NCBI GenBank assembly: GCA_023436245.1
Contig: JAEZJZ010000068.1
Coordinates: 1 to 27,580 of the forward strand
Direction of reading: 5' to 3'
Source: Bacillota bacterium
GTDB taxonomy: Bacteria; Bacillota; UBA994; UBA5500
Length of the DNA: 27,580 nucleotides
Both the position numbers and the translations under genes were made by a program. The notes beneath the pieces were generated by a model. The model made no database searches, had not been told where the DNA came from, and saw only the letters and a list, made by a program, of their open reading frames with translations. This document shows positions 21,993 to 27,580 of this stretch, piece after piece. Positions within the stretch are counted from its first letter, which is position 1. The number at the start of each line of letters is the position of its first letter.

Positions 21993-23185
21993 CAAACAAT
22001 TCCTCCCTTATACCCAACTGCCTGGCTATTCACTCGCCGCGCGAGCCGACTCAGCCGCTTGTTCAGGTCTGCTTCCTCGGAGCTGGACACAGGCACGCCT
22101 AAACTGGATCTTCTCCGGCAGATGGCCAGCGCCTGCTGAGCCGCCTGCCAAGCTGAGATCGGATTGCGCAAGCGATGCTCGTAGAGCTTGGACAGCTCTA
22201 CCCGCGGCAGCAGCGATAACGGTTCCACCAGAGCAAGCTCATGCCACGTGTCCACAGCCTGTTCATAGCGCCCAGCACGTGCCTGTAATCGTGCCAGCTT
22301 GTGCAAGTACTGGCGCTTCACTCGCTCGTCCCCCGGACGCGCCAGCCCGGAGTTGATCAGCTCTTCAGCCAGATCAGACTGATCTGTGCGCAGATAAGCT
22401 TCCGCCAGCCCAAAGAACTCCTCCGCTCGCGCAAAACGCTCCCCCGGCATGGCGCAGCTCGTGGCCAACTGAGCTGTCAGCTCAAACAGGCTGATGATAT
22501 CCCGGCGGTTGTGTTCGAAGATCGGCTGCAGCGGGCCGCTGTCGCCGCTTTGCAGGTAGTCTCGATAAATGCCCGGAATGAGGGCGCCTGGCACGTCGTC
22601 CACCCGCTTGTGCGCCAAGCGATGTTCCTCTAGCGACTGCAAGGCGCAGCTGGGCAAGACCCTGCGCCAGAGTCGCCGAGCCGGGTAAAGCAGATCCAGA
22701 TGTGCGGCCGGCTCCAGACTGGGCAGTCCTGTCATCGTCAGGCGATTGTTGATCAGCGGCAGATCGTAACTTCTGCCATTGAAGGTGCAGAGCAATGGAT
22801 ATTGCCGCAAGTCAGCCAACGCCTGCTGCCAAAACGCCGCCTCATCGGCCGGATCAGGCAGGAAGTACTGACGAACGCTGAACTGCCCGTCCCGGAAAGA
22901 GCCGACACCGAGCAGGATGACATAGGTACCCACTCCGGTGGAGAGCCCCGTAGTCTCTGTGTCAACGAAGGCGGCCTGTTCCCAAGCATAAGACTTGAGA
23001 GCGGGCAGCAGGCAGGAGTCGGCCAAGCTGGACAACCCCTCCAGTCTCTCCTCCCTCCGCTCTGCGGCCATCGGCAAAGCAAACCCCTGCTCAGGATAGA
23101 GCGGAGCCAGTTTGGGCGGGGCTGATTGTTGCGTCGGGACTAGCTTGGTGAGAGCGCTGAGACGCTGCCGCATATCCACCGACAA
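21992..23185 (-). CDS. mrfB: RNase H-like/DnaQ-type exonuclease with TPR tail (YprB/MrfB)
   Basis: The 397-residue protein has an exonuclease fold with acidic residues Asp75 and Glu77 (FVDTETTGLSTG), Asp141 (FNGRSYDLPLINNRL), Asp164 (HLDLLYPARRLW), and His225 plus Asp229 (HNRRDIISL). This forms a complete DEDD-type set. TPR-like helices follow (about 255-370). In Bacillus subtilis YprB was renamed MrfB, working with the helicase MrfA in repair of mitomycin-type damage; no mrfA lies adjacent here. The TTG at 23185 follows GAGG at seven bases; a further-upstream TTG lacks one. Confidence 0.9.
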   Translation of the reverse strand: MSVDMRQRLSALTKLVPTQQSAPPKLAPLYPEQGFALPMAAERREERLEGLSSLADSCLLPALKSYAWEQAAFVDTETTGLSTGVGTYVILLGVGSFRDGQFSVRQYFLPDPADEAAFWQQALADLRQYPLLCTFNGRSYDLPLINNRLTMTGLPSLEPAAHLDLLYPARRLWRRVLPSCALQSLEEHRLAHKRVDDVPGALIPGIYRDYLQSGDSGPLQPIFEHNRRDIISLFELTAQLATSCAMPGERFARAEEFFGLAEAYLRTDQSDLAEELINSGLARPGDERVKRQYLHKLARLQARAGRYEQAVDTWHELALVEPLSLLPRVELSKLYEHRLRNPISAWQAAQQALAICRRRSSLGVPVSSSEEADLNKRLSRLARRVNSQAVGYKGGIV

Positions 23186-23291
23186 AGGAATCACCTCGAG
23201 ATAAGGTTCGTGACTTGGACTATACTCTCCTGCAGCCGGCCGGAGCAAGCAGGGACTGGCGATGTGATGACGAATAGCAGGATAGTAACCG

Positions 23292-23304
23292 CACCCTGAG
23301 GGTG
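23292..23304. repeat. Short palindrome between mrfB and murC
   Basis: CACCCTGAGGGTG has arms CACCCT/AGGGTG around one base, in the divergent region between two genes. It might be an operator, but a palindrome this short can arise by chance. Confidence 0.3.
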
Positions 23305-23374
23305 AACATAGTATATTCTGTGGTTTTCCTTGGGAGCATATAAGTTGCTGGTGAGTTAGGAGGTAATTAGAATA

Positions 23375-24754
23375 ATGCCTTCCATGCTGGATCTAAGTAA
23401 ACCAAAACATATCCATTTTATCGGCATCGGCGGCATCAGCATGAGTGCCTTGGCCATGATCATGCTGGACAGGGGCTGGACGGTCAGCGGATCTGATCTG
23501 CGCGATTCCACTCTCACGGATAGACTGCAGGCAGCCGGTGCAAAGATCGTCTATGCCCATTCAGCCGAGAATGTACATGGCGCTGACGTGATCGTGTTCA
23601 CCTCGGCTGTTAAGCCGGACAATCCAGAGCTGGTGCGAGCCAAGGAACTGGGCATTCCGATCTATGCCCGGGCCGAGTTGCTCGGCGACCTAATGGCTGA
23701 AGCCGCCCAGGGAATTGCTATCGCCGGCTCCCATGGAAAGACAACCACCACAGCCATGCTGGGGCTGATGTTGGATCTCGCCGGGTGCGAGCCAACCGTC
23801 CTGGTAGGCGGCGAGTTGGAATCGATTCACGGTAACGTGAAGGTGGGCAACGGTAAATACCTGGTCGCCGAGGCATGCGAGTACTTCGATAATTTCCTGG
23901 CCCTGAAGCCAAATGTCGGCATCATCCTGAACATAGACGCCGATCATCTGGACTACTTCAAGGACTTGGAACACATCAAACGCACATTCCGGCGCTTCGC
24001 GGAGTTGATCCCGGCTGACGGCGCCCTGATTGCCTGTTTGGATGACGCCAACGTGCGCAGTATCCTGCCAGGGCTGTCCTGTCCGGTGATCAGTTATGGT
24101 CTAGATTCCTCTGCGGATTGGACAGCCTCCGATTTGAAGTTGCGGGCAGGCGGCAGCGAGTTCACCGTCGTCCATGAAGGGAAGCCGCTAGGCCGTGCTG
24201 TCCTCCACGTGCCCGGCAAGCACAACGTGCAGAATGCATTGGCAGCGATTGCCGTCGGGGACATGCTGGGTCTCCCGATGCACACCATTGCAGAGCATCT
24301 GGAGTCCTATCGGGGCACCCATCGCCGCTTCGACTACCAAGGCGAGTTCAATGGGGCAGACATCTATGACGACTACGCTCACCACCCGACCGAGATCAAA
24401 GCGACTCTGGCTGCAGCCAAGACCTACAACCCGAGGAGGTTGCTCTGCGTCTTCCAACCGCACACCTATACCCGCACCAAAGCCTTGATGCGAGAATTTG
24501 CGGAAGCATTTGCGGAGGCGGATCGCGTAATTATCGCGGACATTTATGCCGCTAGAGAAAAGGATACATATGGAGTGAACAGCGCGCAACTGGCAGAGCA
24601 GATGCAAACCGTGCACCGCGACGCTCGGCACATCGGCTCTCTAGGTCAAGCAGCAGAGTACCTGCGACAGGAACTACAGCCGGGCGACCTGCTGATCACC
24701 ATGGGCGCTGGCGATGTCAATCGCGTTGCCAATATGCTGCTCAAACAATCCTGA
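23375..24754 (+). CDS. murC: UDP-N-acetylmuramate--L-alanine ligase
   Basis: The 459-residue Mur ligase adds L-alanine to UDP-MurNAc. The N-terminal Rossmann domain starts HIHFIGIGGISMSALA, the ATP P-loop is GSHGKTTTTAM (residues 118-128), the central domain shows EACEYFDNFLALKPNV and LNIDADHLDYF, and the C-terminal domain includes YDDYAHHPTEIKATL and FQPHTYTRTKAL. The ATG follows AGGAGG. It stands alone on the plus strand, divergent from mrfB and outside a classic mur/fts cluster; murB lies elsewhere in the window on the other strand. Confidence 0.97.
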   Translation: MPSMLDLSKPKHIHFIGIGGISMSALAMIMLDRGWTVSGSDLRDSTLTDRLQAAGAKIVYAHSAENVHGADVIVFTSAVKPDNPELVRAKELGIPIYARAELLGDLMAEAAQGIAIAGSHGKTTTTAMLGLMLDLAGCEPTVLVGGELESIHGNVKVGNGKYLVAEACEYFDNFLALKPNVGIILNIDADHLDYFKDLEHIKRTFRRFAELIPADGALIACLDDANVRSILPGLSCPVISYGLDSSADWTASDLKLRAGGSEFTVVHEGKPLGRAVLHVPGKHNVQNALAAIAVGDMLGLPMHTIAEHLESYRGTHRRFDYQGEFNGADIYDDYAHHPTEIKATLAAAKTYNPRRLLCVFQPHTYTRTKALMREFAEAFAEADRVIIADIYAAREKDTYGVNSAQLAEQMQTVHRDARHIGSLGQAAEYLRQELQPGDLLITMGAGDVNRVANMLLKQS

Positions 24755-24787
24755 CTGGCGCTAGACTCAAGAAGTAGCTGAATCCAT

Positions 24788-24816
24788 TTGACGTACTGAA
24801 GCCGGCATTGTATGAT
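24788..24816 (+). promoter_or_regulatory. Promoter of the aspS T-box transcript
   Basis: TTGACG (24788-24793), a 17-bp spacer and TATGAT (24811-24816) give a good sigma-A promoter about 30 bp after murC, with a start expected near 24823. Confidence 0.8.
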
Positions 24817-24822
24817 GGCAAC

Positions 24823-25076
24823 AAGTAGAGAGTCAAGTTCCTCCTACTGGCGATGATCTCGGAGAGTAGCTCAGCACTATGGACAAAGCGATCTGGGGAC
24901 GGTGTGAGCCCAGAACCGGTGCGGCAGCGAAGGACACCGAAGGAGCAGCCTGTGTCAAAGCAGGCCGGGCCTTTCCCGTTACAGAAAGCCAAGTTGGATG
25001 CCGCTAGCCGCGGCATCAACCAGGGTGGCACCGCGGGCAAACCCCTCCTCGTCCCTGTACGAGGAGGGGTAATTTT
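24823..25076 (+). promoter_or_regulatory. T-box riboswitch of aspS (specifier GAC, Asp)
   Basis: The T-box sequence AGGGTGGCACCGCGGG lies at 25022-25037. The terminator is a 10-bp perfect stem ACCCCTCCTC/GAGGAGGGGT (25041-25050 with 25061-25070), extendable by GT/AC, followed by AATTTT. Stem I starts at GGAGAGTAGC, has the apical CTGGG/CCCAG hairpin, and on its 3' side GAAG-GAC-A with the specifier at 24933-24935. The TGGC bulge would pair with a tRNA discriminator G, as in tRNA-Asp. Confidence 0.93.
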
Positions 25077-25094
25077 GTCTTGGGGGTGCTATTT

Positions 25095-26390
25095 TTGTTT
25101 AAGAAAAGGTGTTTTTGTCAGGAACTGGCTAGACGGACGGGCGAGGTGGTGCAGATTGCTGGCTGGCTGGAGCGCAGCCGACAGGTAGGGCGCAAGCTGA
25201 CCTTCTGGATGGTGCGCGATCGCAGCGGGCAGGTGCAGGTAGTGCTCAGCGGTGAGTTGGCCGCAGTCACCCCCCCACTGGAAAGCGTGGTCATGGTCAA
25301 GGGGCGGGTGGTGAGCAGTCGCTCGGCCCAGGGCTACGAGGTTCAGGCCGAGCAGGTGAAAGTGCTAACTGAAGCACCGACAGAGCTGCCCTTTGAGATC
25401 AACCAGCCGGAGGTAAGGGCAGGACTGGATCTGCAGCTCGACCACCGTGTGCTCAGCCTGCGTCATCCCAAGGTGCAGGCTGCCTTCCGAGTGAAGGCGG
25501 TGATTGCAGAGGCCTTCCGAGAGTTCCTGAGTAGCCGTCACTTCACTGAGGTGCACACACCAAAGATTGTCGCCACTGGCACGGAGGGCGGAGCCGAGCT
25601 CTTTCCCCTGCAGTACTTCGAGCAATCAGCTTTCCTGGCCCAGAGTCCGCAGTTCTACAAGCAAATGCTGGTCGCCTCCGGCTTAGAACGGGTGTTTGAG
25701 GTTGCCCCGGCGTTCAGAGCAGAGGAGCATAACACCAGCCGCCATACAAATGAGTTCATCAGCCTCGACCTGGAGATGGGCTTCGTCAGTGACGAGCATG
25801 TGTTGATGGACCTGGAAAACGAGTTGCTGCTGGCAGTGTTGGCTCGCGTGAGTGAGACTTGCGACGCAGAGCTGGAGGCACTGGGCAGCGAGTTGCCAAG
25901 GCTATCGTCCATTCCCCGCTTGCCGCTGACTGAGGCCCAGCGGGTGCTGCTGGTACGCTACCAGCATCCTTCGCCGGAGGGCAACCTCGACCCCCAGGGA
26001 GAGCGTTTGCTCTGCCAGTATGCCGCAGAGGAAACCGGAGTCCCGGCCGTCTTTGTCACCCGCTACCCCCGGGAGGTAAGGCCCTTCTACGCCTTGGCCT
26101 GTGCGGACGCTCCCGAACTGACCAGTTCGTTTGACCTGCTGCTGAATGGCATGGAGGTGACGACGGGCGGCCTGCGCATTCATCGCCTACCGGAACTGAT
26201 GTCGGCCATGCATGACCGCGGCTTGGACCCGAGCGGATATGAGTTCTACCTGGAAGCATTTCGGCTGGCGGCGCCGCCCCACGGCGGGTTTGCCATCGGC
26301 TTGGAGCGCCTCACCGCGCGCCTGTTGGGCCTGGACAACGTACGCCAAGCCACCCTCTTCCCCCGGGACAGGACGAGGCTGGTGCCGTAG
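25095..26390 (+). CDS. aspS: Aspartyl-tRNA synthetase, archaeal-genre
   Basis: The 431-residue class IIb synthetase has an OB-fold anticodon domain (about 15-95, with IAGWLERSRQ and RDRSGQVQVV). Its catalytic core follows archaeal/eukaryotic AspRS in phrases such as TGTEGGAELFPLQYFEQSAF. Motif 2 is FRAEEHNTSRHTNEF (about 207-221) and motif 3 is FAIGLERLTARLLG near the C terminus. It lacks the GAD insertion of the usual roughly 590-residue bacterial AspRS. Enzymes of this type are often non-discriminating, also making Asp-tRNA(Asn); that cannot be decided here. The TTG at 25095 follows GGGGGTG at suitable distance, just past the T-box terminator. Confidence 0.93.
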   Translation: MFKKRCFCQELARRTGEVVQIAGWLERSRQVGRKLTFWMVRDRSGQVQVVLSGELAAVTPPLESVVMVKGRVVSSRSAQGYEVQAEQVKVLTEAPTELPFEINQPEVRAGLDLQLDHRVLSLRHPKVQAAFRVKAVIAEAFREFLSSRHFTEVHTPKIVATGTEGGAELFPLQYFEQSAFLAQSPQFYKQMLVASGLERVFEVAPAFRAEEHNTSRHTNEFISLDLEMGFVSDEHVLMDLENELLLAVLARVSETCDAELEALGSELPRLSSIPRLPLTEAQRVLLVRYQHPSPEGNLDPQGERLLCQYAAEETGVPAVFVTRYPREVRPFYALACADAPELTSSFDLLLNGMEVTTGGLRIHRLPELMSAMHDRGLDPSGYEFYLEAFRLAAPPHGGFAIGLERLTARLLGLDNVRQATLFPRDRTRLVP

Positions 26391-26406
26391 GATCGGGCAG
26401 CAAAAC

Positions 26407-26427
26407 GGGCGCCATGCCATGGCGCCC
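26407..26427. terminator. GC-rich hairpin after aspS
   Basis: GGGCGCCA and TGGCGCCC form an 8-bp stem around a 5-nt loop 17 bp past the aspS stop. No T tract follows on the plus strand (TTACGTG), so it may protect the 3' end or terminate only weakly. Confidence 0.45.
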
Positions 26428-26484
26428 TTACGTGTTGACGATGCGACGGGTTATCCCATTGGATCGGGATACTCCTCTGCCAGT

Positions 26485-26504
26485 GGGCCGCATGCATGCG
26501 GCCC
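26485..26504. repeat. Perfect 20-bp palindrome
   Basis: GGGCCGCATGCATGCGGCCC is a perfect palindrome without a loop in the gap between two convergent genes. With the hairpin at 26407-26427 it gives two GC-rich inverted repeats within 100 bp, as in small intergenic repeat families. Confidence 0.6.
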
Positions 26505-26528
26505 CTACCGGTGATTACCCATTCAGCT

Positions 26529-27455
26529 TCACCGGCGCGCTACCAAACTCTCCCGCTCCCGGTTGGCCTCCTCCAGAGACTGTTCTGTCGCGCGCAGGCG
26601 CGCTTCGAGCCTGGCGAGCATCTCTGAGACGCGCTGCTGGGCTTGCCCAACTGCATCACGAGAGCTGTTGATCCGACTCTGCACCGACCAGTCCACGATC
26701 AGACCGTCAAAGAAGTAGTCCGCAAAGCGCAAGAAGCCGTCCAACTGCAGATGTACCTCAAGCTGTGCCTGCACATCTTGCAGTTCGCGATGAAAGCGGC
26801 GCAAGGCCTGCTCAGCCTGATGGGCGTGCTCTTTGGCTTGGTCCATGTGCGAGTGCTTGGCCATGGTGGAGAGCAGCCCTCCGCCCATCATGTCCCACAC
26901 TCCCCAACCAGCAGCGCTCTCCAACGATTTGCGCACCGCCTCTAAAGACCTGGCTGCACTCTGACCGGCTGCGAGAGCCTCCCTCAGTTCGGTCTGCTCG
27001 CGGTTGAGCCCAGTCAGGCGATCGCGCAAGGCCTTGAGTTCGCCAGAGTCTTCAGATTGCAGCATGCTCGCTTCCTTCTGGCTGACCAGAGCAGCGTAGT
27101 CGGCCTCCAGCGCCGGTAGCCGCTGAACCTTTGCCTGCAACCCAGCTAGTTCCGATGCTAGTTGCGCCACCGCATAGGCGGCTTCGTCGTGCTTCAGCTT
27201 CGCGCGCAAAAATTCCTGACGCTCCTGTTCCAGTCGGGCCTCCTTGTCTCCCAGCACAGTATGAAAAAGATTGCTGAGGCTGACCCCCTCCAGGCTGGTG
27301 ACGTCCTTTTCCTCGGCGTCCAGCGTGCGCTTCAGGCTGGCCAGACGCTCCCGCTCCCTTGTCAACTGCGCCTGCACCTCGACCATCAGTCGCTCCTGCC
27401 GTCGCAGTTGCTCAAGTTCTCGTGCGATACTCGCCAAGCGATCGTTAAGCTCCAA
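26529..27455 (-). CDS. Coiled-coil protein of unknown function
   Basis: The 308-residue protein is dominated by charged heptad-like helices: about 1-55 (ELEQLRRQERLMVEVQAQLT), 70-185, and 205-305. A glycine-rich non-helical segment at about 183-200 (GWGVWDMMGGGLLSTMAKHS) is followed by HMDQAKEHAHQAEQALRRFH, and this central block looks like the conserved core. There is no signal peptide or membrane segment, so it is likely cytoplasmic and oligomeric. The start is TTG, 7 nt after GGGGTGG. I recall similar GGGLLSTMAKHS-type proteins in Firmicutes without an assigned function. Confidence 0.85.
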   Translation of the reverse strand: MELNDRLASIARELEQLRRQERLMVEVQAQLTRERERLASLKRTLDAEEKDVTSLEGVSLSNLFHTVLGDKEARLEQERQEFLRAKLKHDEAAYAVAQLASELAGLQAKVQRLPALEADYAALVSQKEASMLQSEDSGELKALRDRLTGLNREQTELREALAAGQSAARSLEAVRKSLESAAGWGVWDMMGGGLLSTMAKHSHMDQAKEHAHQAEQALRRFHRELQDVQAQLEVHLQLDGFLRFADYFFDGLIVDWSVQSRINSSRDAVGQAQQRVSEMLARLEARLRATEQSLEEANRERESLVARR

Positions 27456-27544
27456 ACCACATCCACCCCTTCAACACACTTCTGCCAGCATTTACGTCCA
27501 ACACTAGCCAATGTTTCCCGGCCCCAAAACAGACCACCGGGACG

Positions 27545-27580
27545 GATCCACTGCCTGCCAACAATTGGCAGGCAGTGGAT
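27545..27580. repeat. Long perfect inverted repeat at the window edge
   Basis: ATCCACTGCCTGCCAA and TTGGCAGGCAGTGGAT form a 16-bp perfect inverted repeat around CAA. The inner ACTGCCTGC arm matches the palindrome at 10760-10782. No T tract is visible before the window ends, so its role as a terminator cannot be judged. Confidence 0.65.

Noticed and set aside
1..27580. CRISPR array or defence island
   Set aside because: No regularly spaced direct repeats, no cas-like genes and no restriction or toxin-antitoxin modules are visible.

Overview
This window looks like ordinary chromosome from a fairly GC-rich Firmicute of clostridial type. The pointers are two T-box leaders on aminoacyl-tRNA synthetase genes, an enoyl-ACP reductase of the FabK type, ylqG/ylqH-like genes, a YerC/TrpR-like regulator, a YprB/MrfB-like nuclease, strong AGGAGG-type ribosome binding sites and frequent TTG/GTG starts. 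I see no phage, integrase, intact insertion sequence, CRISPR array or plasmid functions.

Region 1 (1-10255, nearly all on the minus strand). Read along the minus strand, dusB and a conserved-looking unknown gene end at a strong terminator. A separate promoter then drives a compact fatty-acid operon, fabH-fabK-fabD-fabG-acpP-fabF, with overlapping or closely spaced genes. It lacks plsX, fapR, fabZ and acc genes. Next come a helix-turn-helix regulator and an unknown 301-residue protein, then greA with its own consensus promoter and a roughly 180-nt leader containing a terminator-like hairpin. Last is the promoter and structured leader of an rRNA operon whose 16S gene would lie off the left edge.

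Region 2 (10281-12822). A tRNA-Pro(CGG) gene with its own promoter and terminator sits divergently from dusB. It is followed by a small 67-residue gene, a C_GCAxxG_C_C family gene and a plus-strand MerR-GNAT fusion gene that converges on murB.

Region 3 (12831-18980, minus strand). A T-box leader with an Arg CGC specifier precedes argS. Then come ylqG and ylqH (FliK-like and FlhB-like orphans), a structured intergenic RNA with a 57-codon ORF, a Nudix hydrolase, a 43-codon ORF, an M24 peptidase and murB.

Region 4 (19003-23185, minus strand). A single-domain Gdt1/UPF0016 membrane protein is followed by about 900 bp of poorly coding sequence holding a diverged inverted repeat. Beyond it, mrfB-yerC and then a TPM-domain protein plus lemA end at a strong terminator.

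Region 5 (23375-27580). murC on the plus strand is followed by a promoter, an Asp-specifier T-box and an archaeal-genre aspartyl-tRNA synthetase. A coiled-coil unknown protein lies on the minus strand at the right edge, followed by perfect inverted repeats.

The strongest leads for something undescribed are regulatory or small: the greA leader attenuator, the nested-hairpin RNA before the Nudix gene, a GTGCA dyad over the fab promoter, three or four small ORFs with good ribosome binding sites, and the unknown genes flanking the fab operon. None is demonstrated here; all are predictions from sequence reading alone.
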